Of a DNA stretch of 64,000 bases, positions 47,401 through 59,069 are shown piece after piece (position 1 is the stretch's first letter; the number at the start of each line of letters is the position of its first letter). The stretch is taken from positions 1,365,001-1,429,000 of the forward strand of contig CM062212.1 of the NCBI GenBank assembly GCA_031216445.1, given 5' to 3'. Under the pieces are notes generated by a model. That model saw only the letters and a program-made list of their open reading frames with translations, searched no databases and was not told the DNA's origin. The stretch is from Lateolabrax maculatus (taxonomy: Eukaryota; Chordata; Actinopteri; Acropomatiformes; Lateolabracidae). The position numbers and the translations under genes are program-made.

Positions 47401-50400
47401 TATAAAGTTCGAATAAATAACCCTAAATGTGTCATAGTGATTTCATCAGGGTTATCTCCGCTTTCTAAATGAAAGATGTATTTAGGCATTTATGAGGCGA
47501 CACAGTTGAGTTGCATTATGGGAATCGTAGGATCTGCTGTTTTTAGAGCTTGATCCACGTTAGGGACTAAACGTCAGGATATCTTGGCCTCTGCTTCTTT
47601 TTTCAGTGTTTCTCTCTGAAGTCCCCCAACCTTGTAAAAGTGTAGTACCAAATAACATGTCATAACATGACATAACATTTGTTTGTAGCAGCAGATTAAG
47701 ACGTTTATGGCTTTTATTTGCCATAATTCATTTTAATTGTGTTGAATTTTGTTTCCACTGTTTAGTGTTTATGTAGCAACAAGTGCAAAAGATGTTAACA
47801 AGAGAACTTCATGTTTAATTTTTGGAACACTGATAATATAATGATGCTTTCAACTGTAAAATATAAGTCTATAAGTCTGTAGATAAAGTATTTATTGGAA
47901 CTTATAGGAAGAGCAACTTAAAACTAACTTCCTCTTCTCCTCAGCCTGGTGTTGAGTTACTCTTTAAACAGTTTATAGTGTCTTACTGCTTGTGTACAAA
48001 CTTGTGTAGTACTTTCCTGTCTTCAGTATAAACGTTCTCCACAGAAACACAAAGTGAGAGCAGTTTGATCACACGCTGTCCCCCTCTCAGTCGCTAAAGG
48101 TCCGTACACCGGCGTGGTGAAGCTGCAGACGATGCGCTGCCTGTTTGAGGCGTACGAACACGTCCTGTCTCTGCTGGAGAGAGTCTTCACTCCGATGTTC
48201 TGTCACAGCGATGAAGTAAGACCTCAAAAAACTCCCGTTACCCACAGATATGAAGGTTACCTTGAAGGTTTCCAGAAATACATCTGCTTTTATGAATGAC
48301 TGAGTGTAGAAATGAAGGTTCTGCATGAAGATGTTTTCAAAATAAAGATTTACAGTATTTAAATGTTGCGAGACACATTATACTGTCTGTTTGATTGAGG
48401 TACTGGTACTTTACCTGTGGATTTCCATTTAATGCTACTCTATACTTCTACTTCACTTCATTTTACAGGGAATTATTATACTTTTAACTACATTACATTA
48501 GTCTGACAGCTTTAGTTACTTGCTGCCTTTCAGATTTAGATGTTTGCAAACAAAGCATGATCATATCGTGAAATATGGTGGATTTTTATTGATTAAACTG
48601 ATATAAATTAATTAAACAGTATATGAAGTAGATAAAACTAGCTCCACCTCCATCAGCTACAACATTAAAAACCTGAATGCAAGACTTCTACTTGTAAAGG
48701 AGAGTCTCTACACTTGTACTTGGCTGTAATGTCTGTGTCTCCTGTGTGTTCAGTACTTCAGACACCTGCTGAGGGGAGCAGAGTCTCCAGCAAGGAACTC
48801 AAGAATCAACAGGTTTGTCATATTAATTGTTGTATAATTTAAACTTTTAGTTTACTTTTAATTTATTTTTCGTGCAGCAGTAATAAGGTTACAGTAAACT
48901 GAACAGTAAGGTAACAGTACGGTAAAGTGGCTCATTTCACAGTAATAATTAGATTTTAAGTGCTATAACAATAGCTGAATTAATTGACCAAAAGGTCTTT
49001 TGTCCAAACTGTCATCATTAGTTGCTTTTGCATCTTCTTCTAGAAATAGCTTCAGTTTGGAAGAAAACAGGTAAGTAGGTGTTCAGCATGTTACATGGCC
49101 TCACAGAGTCTGCTGGAAGCAAACCGCCCACAGTTTGATGCATGCAGATGCAGTTTATCTCACTGTAGAAACAAGTCCTTAACATCATTTAACATGTTTG
49201 TTTACATGTTGTGCTGATGCTTCTTGCACGTTGATTTTAACCTCATGTTTGAGACGACAGACGCGTTGAAGAAACAGCACTGACCAGTACAGGGGTATTA
49301 AGAAGTCCTCTGTCCTTACGGGAGTTTACAGCAATGAAAGAGTTTGTCTCTGACTCGAGTTGTTTTACCAGAGAAAGAAACTGACACCAACGTGTCTGAC
49401 ATGCAGCATCTCTGTCCTTCACCACTCTTTCAGTAGTCAACAGATATAGTCGAAGTCAGTGTCTTGACATTACAATAGAGACTTTTCACAGAACACTTGC
49501 AAAAATCAGGAACTCCTTTCAAACATAGCCAGGTATCGTTCGATTAAACAGTACCAATACAATACCTGACCTTCAGTGTGATACTGAAATATATAGCAAA
49601 ATATGCGAAACTTCTCAAATGCATCAGTTCAGATACAGCGACTGTTACCGTCTCCGACATGGAGGAGAGACGATCGACTGCTGAAGTGAGCACAGTAATT
49701 AACATTATGTGTGAAACCTGCGCTCGCCTGACTTTTTCTATCAAAGGGGTTTTAAAGGAAGTTTTAGAGGTGAACTTCTCTTGGAATCATTGGCATCGAC
49801 CCGCCACCATCTCAGTCTGACTTATTGTCCTGTTTTAAATAGCAGTAGCTCCTTTGGTGGCCTGAGGACAGGAAAGTAACAACTGCCCACCCTGACTGAC
49901 TTTCTCGGATCAATCAGGCACTTTGCCAGACGCATAATCATTGTTAGAAGGTTCTTTTCCCTTTTCACACTCAAACCCCCTGGTTAAACATTAGAAACAG
50001 TGAAACATGTGACTACATGTTGCTGTGGCTGGTGGATGAAAAAGGCTTTTTTTACCGCATGTCTGCTGCATGACTGATGCACCATACAGAGACAATTCAT
50101 TTGTTCCTCTTGTCAGCTGTCAAAGCACAAAGCGAAAAGCTCTGCCAACGAGTCACGTGACAAACGTGATGCATGAATTTTTTTTTCCAACATTTGAGCC
50201 CGATCGAGAGAATAAGCAAAATAAGCGGAGTGGAGGTAGAAGGAGTTTGTTTCAGAGTAGTTAGACTGAATAGATACGATATGATTTATGGGGCCGTGAA
50301 GCCTGAATGCAGGTTCGCTCATACAGATGTTTCAGCGTATTTCTCTGTCCGCCGTAGGAACATGTCAAAACGAGGGGAGTCGTTCGGGATCAGCAGAATT

Positions 50401-53400
50401 GGCAGCAAAATCAAAGGTGTGTTCAAGAGCACGACCATGGAGGGAGCCATGCTGCCGCCCAGCGCCATGAACGAGCTAGACGACGATCTGGTGAGGGTTT
50501 TTCTTTTTCAAGTATTTAAACATTAACTTAACATTAAAAAAACATTAATTTGCAAAGCGAGGCATGTGGCCACATTCATTCATTCACATTCATTCATCAC
50601 CCTAATATTTCAATCCATCCAACCTTTTGTCCATCTGCAACAAAATAACACGTTGTATTTTAAATGTATCAAAAACATATAACATGCATTTCTCTTGTCA
50701 CCAATGTTTTGGAGAGAAATAAATTAAATGTAAATGTAAATTAATTGTTTTAATGTTAATATCACCTCAACAGACAGAGTGAATTTGTATTTGTTCCCTG
50801 GTTTGGTTCTTCGTGCAGGTGGAGGAGGCGACCGTCGTGATGGAGGACGACTCCCCCGCCGAGCCGGCCAGCACCCCGAGCACCCTGAGGAACCTGTCGG
50901 CCTGGACCATCACCATCCCCTACATCGACGTCTACGACGACGAGGTCAAGAGGGAGAAGATCCCCGTCTTCTGCATCGACGTGGAGCGCAACGACAGGAA
51001 GGAAGGTGAGCGAACGGGGACGTGAAACACAAACATTATGTGAGTCCTACGAGCTTCTTACTTACAAATACTGTAACTTCAAACAACTGTACACATGTAA
51101 AGTCTGTGCCTTGTGTTTAGTGTCCATTGTAGCACCAGCTTCTCTACTTGTCATTCTTTATATCAGTCACACTGGTTGTGATTTGTTCTTCCTGCAGTTG
51201 GTCATGAAACTGAAAAGTGGTCGGTCTACAGAAGATATCTGGAGTTCTACGTACTCGAATCCAAACTCACAGAGTTCCACGGTAACGCTGCGGCTTCACC
51301 AAACTCACTTTAATTACATAACTAACGACAGTGTCATCATCGTTATCTGGTGCTGTTGTTTGTGTTGTTTCCTTTTATGTGAATTTTTCTACTCTGTAAT
51401 GTTTTTTCCAGGCACATTTGCAGACGCACAGCTTCCATCCAAAAGAATTATTGGACCAAAGAATTACGAGTTCCTCGCATCAAAAAGGGAAGAATTTGAA
51501 GAATATTTACAGGTATTCCACCTTGATAGTAACAGGAATAACTGGTAGCTGGTCCTTTGCTGCTGCATACTTCTGATAATTAGATTTTAAGGGTTAAAGA
51601 AAGCAAATAGCTTCATGAACTGCATATAAGTTGAATTACTATAAATTATTATTATGTACTTCTATATTAAATCAGAGGGCAGAAAAACAAAGCAGGTTTA
51701 TCAAATGAGTAAAAACATTTTTGGAAGTTTTCAGCAGAAATATGAACTGTCACGATTAGCGAAAACAGACTTTTCTGCTTTAGTAGTTCTTACATATATT
51801 CTGTTGAGAGGTACCAGACAAAAAGGGACAGTTCACCCCAAAATCATATTGTGTAGTTTGGTAGAAAGAAAATAGTTCCTACATGAAACTGCTCACAACA
51901 AGGTCTGCAGATTATCTTGAGTAACCGGTTCATGGTTTCTGGAAAGGGACATCATGTTTTCATCTCATTTTTATTTGATTCGTTCACAATAACTCACAAT
52001 CAAAAACACAACTCTACTTACACATTCTATGACTGAAATGGAGCAGACATCTTATTTTGCTTGCCCCTTACTCAAAACATAAATAAGTAACCATCTAATT
52101 CTATTGTTTAACAATCCATATTTACAGTAAACTACATTTTCAAATGTATTTTTTGCAGCTTTGAGCACCACAAGCCGAGTGCCGTCTAGTTCCATTATAT
52201 TAGAGAGAAGGCAGACGTCTCCGAAACTCTGCACCTCAAACCAAAACAATCGAAATGGATAAATGAAGTTTTTAATTTAATTTTGGGGTGAACTGTCCCT
52301 TTTTAAGGTCGTGTTCTGGAGAAGAAGAGCAGTTAAATACCTAAAAAGTTAATGTATTAAGGTGTGTGTGTGTGTGTGTGTGTGTGCAGAGACTCCTGCA
52401 GCATCCGGAGCTCAGTAACAGTCAGCTGCTGGCAGACTTCCTGTCTCCGTTCAGCATGGAGTCTCAGTTCCTGGACAGGATGCTGCCTGATGTCAACCTG
52501 GGTATGAACGCATCATACATTTCCTCTTTTTCTGAAGCTTTACTTTTCCAGTGAAGGTCTTAACTACAGTAAACTTCAAGATTAGTATAAAATAACAGAA
52601 ATTTCCCTTCTTGACACATTTTAAATGAAAGCACTGAACTAAACTCCTACCTGGCCCCGTCCACCTCTACTGCAGAGATATGAACCAATGTCATATGTAT
52701 AAATTTAAATCTTATATACTCCTAAATATCCATCTCAGCAAACTCACTTAGATGTGATTAATTTCAAAACGTGTTCTGTATCATTACATCCACTTTTCTT
52801 TATCACACTTCGATTTCTTTATTTTACAGGAAAGATTTTCAAGTCTGTACCGGGGAAGCTGATGAAGGAGGTGAGTCCCTCCTGAGATGAAATCATCATT
52901 AATCACTTATTTCTTAACTTCATATTTACACTACAGACACAAGGTATCGATCTTCTTCTCTAACGCTCGGCAAAAACACTTATTTGTGAGAGTTAATCTC
53001 CGTTAAACCAGCTTGATGTTGTGATTTTGGAGCGATGTGCATGTGCAGAATCCCCGTCCTCAGCCAGAGCTTTCGACACCATGTGTTTTTATCTCAGCGT
53101 TACACGGGTGTTTCTCGTTGGGACTGATTCTCCCCTCAGAGGACACAAGATGTCATCGTGAGCTAGAATCTACGGAACGGTTGCAGAAAGGAAAACCTCC
53201 GCTTGTTCCTGAATGAAGCAGTTGTTTTTTTTTTCCCAGCACAAAGCCACTGTGGACGATGTGTAGAGTATAATACATCTGCAGGGCGAGCAGGGGTGAG
53301 GATCTAATCAGAGTCCAAGATAAACAATCAGCAAACCTCCAGCGTCCCGCAGCTGATCTCCAAACATGATAATACAGTCCAGGATCCTCGAGGAAGAACA

Positions 53401-56400
53401 AGACTGAGCAGGAATTAAAGTTTAATATTTCACCGTTTAACGAGGTGTTTAATGAACTCATAGGAAAGAATCCTACACACAAACACAACATCAGGCCTCT
53501 TGTTTCTGGAAAACCCGGATTACATTCAGAGATGTTTATCTGCCCGTTGAAGACTTGCATTAAAACTTTACTTTAATGGATATTTCAAGCTGTAAAAGAC
53601 TCAGAACTGTAGAGTTTCTCTGTAATGTTTATGGACCAGTGTTGGTGCTGAAATGTGGAAAAAGTGACTTTTAGATGTTTTAGGAGGCCTGTAAACTATG
53701 CTAAACTGACCCCTATAACTATATTTTTAATCAAGGAGTGGCTTACTGGCGTTCTCCTATTTTCTGGGAGATTTGTTTGGGTGGTGCGAGAGCGCCAGGC
53801 GGTGCCGGCGGTTGACAGCTCTGGAAACAATACAGCCGGTCTGTAAGCTGCAGTTGATTCAGTTATACACCATAGTAACAGCATTTCAAGTCATGATTCA
53901 GAGAGGAAGTCATTGTCTCAGCCTTCAGGGTCTGAACACGAGGAACACAAATGGGTTCCTGCAGGTATTTTTATCTCCAGGAAACTTGATTGATTGTAGT
54001 TTATTACTTCATTTGGCAGGGACAGTTAGCCAAAGAGGCACATTTTCATCTGTAGTCAATAGTTGAAAACCCCAAACGTTAAGAATAGACGCATTGCACT
54101 ACACAGTGGCACGAAAGACTTTTGACACACAAAATCAACAAAAAGCATGACAGCACAATGTTAGTCCTGGTGAAGTGTGGATATTCTGCACAGAGATTTC
54201 CAGGAAACACTTGCATCCCGATTCCTGACATTCAACATCTGCAGTTTGTCCATCGGTGCCGTGACCAGTTCAACAGTAATGATAGTAACGATTAAACACT
54301 GGAACTAACGGACGTGTGTTTTCCAGAAAGGACAGAACCTGGAGCCTTTCATCCAGTCCTTCTTCAACTCCTGCGAGTCGCCCAAACCCAAACCCAGCCG
54401 CCCCGAGCTCACCATCCTCAGCCCCTCGGCCGAGAACAACAAGAAGGTACAAAGTTCTGCTCCACACAAACTAAACATCCATGTTGTGACGTGTTTACTC
54501 CTTTTGTCCTGAGTCTTTCTCCGGCACTTTAACAAACCGTAAACAATACAATTGATTATTAATTACTTACTTAACTAACAACAAACTCAAACATTTAAGA
54601 TAACATAAAAAGGATTACGACCATAATGTCACAACTTTTTATGCTGAATAATTTTCATAAAGTTGAACATATTCATGTGAGTTGTCTGATTCACTTCCAG
54701 TATTTTGTAATTGTATTATTCCTCCACTTTCACCTGCAGCTCTTCACCAACCTGTTCAAGAACAACGCAAACGTGTTGGAGGGTTCGGACAGGAGACACA
54801 ACCACAACTGCTTCATGGAAATGGTCACTGTCGACGGCATGTATGACTACATGATGTACGTCGGTAAGTGAAGGCCACCAAGCCGAACCGCTGTCTTCGG
54901 AGTGGAGGTTTATAATTAAACTACTTATACATAACCCAACAGTGATGTGAGCACGTTCCATCTGCCTCTGTTCACATTTCACATGATGTGAAACCACTGA
55001 AAACAGTTCCCAAAAGGTCATTGACACCTCACACTCAGTTTCACTCCTGAACACATCAGTTCTCTTCAACCACACAGGACGTTACAGGTTAACTGTGAGT
55101 CTGTGAGTGCAGTTTCTGTAAAAACAGCAGTGAAACAACAAAACTGATGAACAAGGTTTTCACAAGAAGCTACACCGCTAAGCTGCTCTAGGTTTAATTG
55201 TACGGGAGGTAAATGTGTAAGAACGTACGGTAATTTAAAAAATGCAATAAAAAGGGAAAATTAAAATGAAACAGTACAGTTTCAGTACAATCCCTGTGCA
55301 CTAACAATTTCCCCCAATTTACATAATATAAATAAATGTACAGTTTAGAAATGTATCACTAACAGGCACCGGAAACGACATGGTTTTAATGTAAAGATAC
55401 AATAACCAAACAGATGCACAAAACATTCAGTTTTTCTACCCTTATTCCAAGAAAGTGCTCCTAAAACCGTAATAATATCAGCATGTCCCACATGTCTTAA
55501 TCAGAAAATGTGAAGTAATTTCTTCGTGCAGAAGGAAAAAGAACAGAAACAGCAGCTATTACACTTCACATCTTATAACGCCTGATTCCTCCTCCCATCT
55601 GATGTCAAACTCCTTCTGTTACCATATTTGAAGGTCTGTTAGTCAGCTGTCTCTGTTTGGACAGTTTCACTGTGACACACACTCTTCTGTCCGTGCCCAC
55701 TCATGGACAGGGAACGCACACACTTCCTGATTACGCCAATGACAGAAGATTCTGTCATAAGGCCTAATTCTGAATATCCAAATGGATTCTGCTGTTTAAT
55801 ATTTGGAATAATAGTGTAACATTAAGTGCAGTCAGTGTCAGCTCTACTTCCAGTCCAGGGGAAGCTGTTTGGTCATTGTTTTAAACAGCAGAAGAAGAAT
55901 AACGTGCACTTCATCACTTTGGTTAAAACATTAAACGAGCAATAAGAGTCGTACATGAGGAATCAAGGCTGTCCAGTGTCCTGCAGCCCGTCACATGTTG
56001 TGTTTCGTGTTGCAGGCCGGGTGGTGTTCGGCATGTCGGACTGGCTGCACCACGTCCTGGCGGCCGGGAGGATCCTGTTGAAGAACACGTTCGAAGCCTA
56101 CATGGACCAGTACATGCAGTCCAGACTGGAGCAGGTCCTCCAGGAGAACCACATGGTCTCCCTCATCACACAGCTCAGAGGTAGGAGGGAATGTTTCCTC
56201 TGGTGTGCACCTACTGCACGTTGTGTGGTTTTATAAAGGAACCAACCACATGTGCAGTATTCACTAAGTACGTTACTGTTTAAACACTGGAAGCTGTTTT
56301 TTAACCACATTATTTGAATTTTTAGAGTTCAGTAACTATAGACACAGATAGAAAGGTTATAATTACTTAATTTTGTCTTTTAGATTATTTTACCCCCCCA

Positions 56401-57625
56401 AAAAAATCCTTGCCCTAGAACCCATACCTCAAACATACAGATACTGTGTTCTCTCAGCCTTTTGTTTAAGAAAATTAACTTTAGTTTGATTATTTACAGT
56501 CCAAAGTTAATAGGAATGTAGTGTTTCTGTGTTTGGCTGAGTTTCTAATAGAGTAACTTACTATTTCATACGTTTAAGCCTGTGATTTAAAAATAGCTTA
56601 ACCATCAAATCACATGGAATTCACTGAAGTTAAACAAAGAGACGGAAGCTACTGAGATCTGAGATAACTACCTTTAGCAGGAGTTTATCTGTTTTGTTTC
56701 TTCTCCATCATGAACAGATTTTTTATAAAGTAAAACAGTCAGATGCAGGTTAAAACACACATGTAGTTAATGCTTTTTGCCTTTGTGGGGCAGCACAGAG
56801 TCTTCTCCTCTGAAAAACACGTCCACCATCACTGGAAGGACAAAAAGCTCTGAACCGAAACGTGTTCACGTTATATTTGTTCTTCGTGTCGTCCTTTTTC
56901 CCGGCAGACGCCGTGTTCTGTGAGAGCAGCGAGGAGCGAACCTCGGAGGACAAACAGGCCAGAGCCAAGCAGACGTTTGAGGAGATGATGAAGTATTTAC
57001 CAGGTCAGTTTTTACAAGTCACACCCTCCTCATGTTTCACGACAGTGTCGTCTTTATGTGGTGCTGAGCAGAGTAATCGTGGTAGTAGTAGGTTTATTAA
57101 AGTCCAATATGTGCCAGAAACATACAGTTAGTGTGCAACAAAACCCAAAGTATGAACTGGAAGAGGTGAAAAAGCTCCTTAGAGCTTCACTTTAATATAA
57201 AAATATTTAGTTTTTGGATCCATTGGAGTTACAAAGACTGACTGTTGTTTAATAAAAGGGAAAGCAGCAATGAAAAGAGAAGAGTCTCATCTGCTTTCAC
57301 TTCCCCAAACTCCTCCTCACCTTATCTGCAGATTTCAACTTATAGGTTTCTCAGAAAGCAAAAGTGTTCAAGGTCAGAAACCCACTTCTCGTTTCTCTCA
57401 TATATCACATAAGCTTGTTCCCTCCAAGTGAGTTGAAACACATGTCTAAGCATGTGAGTGGTTTCCACGGACGGGTGACCAACACACACACAGGAAAAGA
57501 CAATTTGTAGTTTAAATGGTGAGATTTCTGCTCTGAAGTCTGAACACGCCACGTCCGTTTAATATAATGTGAGACTTTAGACAAGTCAGGCCCAAACTAA
57601 GATAGTTTCAGGTTCAATACATGTA

Positions 57626-57656
<31 letters not shown>

Positions 57657-58957
57657 ATTTCAGACTTTGTGGGAAAGTGCATCGGCGAGGAGGCAAAATA
57701 CGAAGGCGTCCGGCTCCTCTTTGAAGGCTTCCAGCAACCTCTCCTCAACAAGCAGGTGAACAGATTAACAGAAACAGCAGCAGATACATCAGACCTGCAG
57801 GAAATGTTAGTTTCCTTCACAGAGTTCTCACATGTTTAAAGCTGTCAGTCGTAATAGAACTTTGCCCAAATAAAATACTGGTTAAAACTGACAAAATTAG
57901 GATTAAAATCAAGAACTGATTATCAGCTGGAACGTTTTTGATACTCAGACACATTTCAAGTCAAACAAGATTCAAAACAGATTTTAGTTTTCTGTATTAT
58001 AAAATTCAATGATTGTTTCAAATGATTCCTAGTCCAACGCTAGTGAAGCTCTGCAGGATATAAAACCAACACTTGTTCTGCCGTCGTGTCTCCTCAGATG
58101 ACGTACGTCCTGCTGGACATCGCCATGCAGGAGCTTTTTCCTGAACTCGGCAAGGTAAACAAGTGACAGCGGGGAATGTAAGGAATGCAACTCACTGTGA
58201 TGTGTTTGGGAATGTGTACCGTGAGTGCCTAAACAACGGGGGGGGGGGGTACTGCAACATCCAACATCCAACATGGGGGATCCATCGCAGGAGGGACGGC
58301 TGGGGGCTCTGTCCTCCTGCGTAAGCACCCCCCATCTTAAAGGAAGTTTCAATTCCTAAAATGCATCTGGAGAGAGGAGCGATGAGCGAAGGTGAACTTT
58401 GTTACACGCCTGTTGCCTCGACTCCCCTCTCCTCGGAGGGACTAGGGCGCGAGGAAAGGAATCGAGGATGAACAAACTGAGAAATGAGAAGAGGGGATTG
58501 TTTACTAAAAGAATTGACAGTATGTTTAGTTTCTGTGTGAATGTTGTTTTTACTTATTCATGACACAAGAATGAGCTGAATTCAGGTAAACCCCAGAAAC
58601 CATCTTCTGCTACTTACATGAAATGTTCGCTGTGTCTCAGAGTTCAGTCGCAGTTCAAACAGCTTCAGTACTCAGCAGATCTCTGGATATACAGAGAGGA
58701 TTGTTGTCCAAAGCTGATTCACACAAACAAATGCTTTTTAACCAGTCGATCAAATACACAGCGTCCGAGCAAACCAGCCAGCTCTGGTTTCACTTCGTTT
58801 ACACCACGAGGCTTCAGCTCTAAAGGAGACGGTTTAACGTCTCAGGCTGCCGTGCACATCATCAGACTAGTTAAACTGATTAACAGTTTAGAAGTGAAGC
58901 AGGTGTTTCATGTCGACGTTTCCTCCTCAGGGAGTGACGGACGCCATCATCGTGTGA
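41494..58957 (+). CDS. snx14: Snx14, sorting nexin 14 (RGS-PX protein)
   Basis: Twenty-nine coding exons give 933 residues (human 946). SNX14 is an ER membrane protein linked to lipid-droplet contacts and fatty-acid handling; loss causes a cerebellar ataxia in humans. Visible in order: two hydrophobic N-terminal segments (about 25-42 and 46-64, the second YIHILMVFWSFLAGVVTFYC); a short CAVCGKIKCKRHR cysteine motif; the PXA domain (about 110-290, with FVYPWYKDITDDEACVDELR); the RGS domain (about 328-465, [20 protein letters not shown] to MFCHSDEYF); a linker with a 27-base microexon; the PX domain (about 558-680, WSVYRRYLEFYVLESKL, QLPSKRIIGPKNYEF); and the PXC/nexin-C domain (about 750-925, DWLHHVLAAGRILLKNTFE). 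The C-terminus ends GVTDAIIV, differing from the human tail. Synteny with syncrip and nt5e supports orthology. Confidence 0.97.
41636..41985 (+). repeat. Minisatellite in snx14 intron 1, 33-bp and 24-bp unit types
   Basis: About eleven tandem units of TGTGTGTTCCCTGTGTTCCC-type sequence, each ending CCTAGGAGGACAAG or CCTAGGAGGACAGG. The short form lacks nine internal bases. It starts about 15 bases after the exon 1 donor. All unit lengths are multiples of three, so it yields open frames in several phases. Confidence 0.95.
42726..43060. repeat. MITE-like repeat, family I, most complete copy
   Basis: Starts GGCTGCAACTTGTGATTACTT and contains GATTAATCTGTCGATCATTT, CAGAAATATTCACATTTGAG and CGACTAAATCGTTGCAGCTC. 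The CTGCAAC and GTTGCAG ends are inverted. I recognise it as a very abundant percomorph element. It lies in snx14 intron 1. Confidence 0.7.
46708..46815. repeat. AGAATCAGGTTTAT repeat fragment in snx14 intron 11
   Basis: Same opening as the fragment at 40703, followed by CACATACAAAATGAAAAGAG. Confidence 0.45.
48397..48722. repeat. Dispersed teleost repeat in snx14 intron 14
   Basis: GAGGTACTGGTACTTTACC, TACTTCTACTTCACTTCATTT and AATGCAAGACTTCTACTTGTA relate it to the copies at 1490-1760 and 11926-12170. Confidence 0.5.
49044..49070 (+). CDS. snx14: 27-nt snx14 microexon
   Basis: Exon 16 encodes nine residues within RNSFSLEENR between the RGS and PX domains. Its flanking phases are equal, so skipping keeps the frame. 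The acceptor is TTTTGCATCTTCTTCTAG, with a TGC just upstream of the pyrimidine tract, as seen at SRRM4-dependent neural microexons. The donor is GTAAGT. Regulated use is an inference. Confidence 0.75.
51820..52305. mobile_element. MITE with 25-bp exact terminal inverted repeats
   Basis: The left end AAAAAGGGACAGTTCACCCC... and right end ...GGGGTGAACTGTCCCTTTTT are exact reverse complements over 25 bases. The 486-base body has no transposase. The termini are those of an extremely common teleost element. It lies in snx14 intron 20. No convincing target-site duplication is visible. Confidence 0.9.
52362..52387 (+). repeat. TG microsatellite at the snx14 exon 21 acceptor
   Basis: A (GT)12-13 run reaches to within two bases of the exon 21 CAG acceptor, with no pyrimidine tract in between. 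Confidence 0.95.
57628..57655 (+). repeat. TG microsatellite at the snx14 exon 27 acceptor
   Basis: A (GT)14-type run ends eight bases before the exon 27 acceptor (GATTTCAG). Confidence 0.95.
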
Positions 58958-59063
58958 CCCAGACGAGGTACCGAACACCGTCGCCACACCTCCCACATCC
59001 TGGACGTGCAATACTCAACTATCTCCAAGACCTTCTTCACATTCCTATGTATATTAACGCAAT

Positions 59064-59069
59064 AATAAA
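59064..59069 (+). terminator. snx14 polyadenylation signal
   Basis: Canonical AATAAA about 107 bases after the snx14 stop codon. Another AATAAA lies near 59443. Confidence 0.6.

Larger units (their letters stand above)
41494..58957 (+). other. snx14: Exon map of snx14
   Basis: Coding exons: 41494-41621, 43511-43631, 43746-43822, 44586-44664, 44831-44874, 44975-45062, 45267-45351, 45573-45729, 45892-45967, 46221-46265, 46492-46572, 46871-46985, 47163-47318, 48091-48215, 48754-48812, 49044-49070, 50358-50490, 50819-51005, 51198-51281, 51412-51512, 52390-52501, 52830-52870, 54327-54446, 54740-54863, 56016-56180, 56908-57003, 57664-57755, 58098-58154, 58931-58957. The phases join without a break to 2802 coding bases. 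Exon 3 may start at 43746 or 43749 because of a CAGCAG acceptor. Confidence 0.9.
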
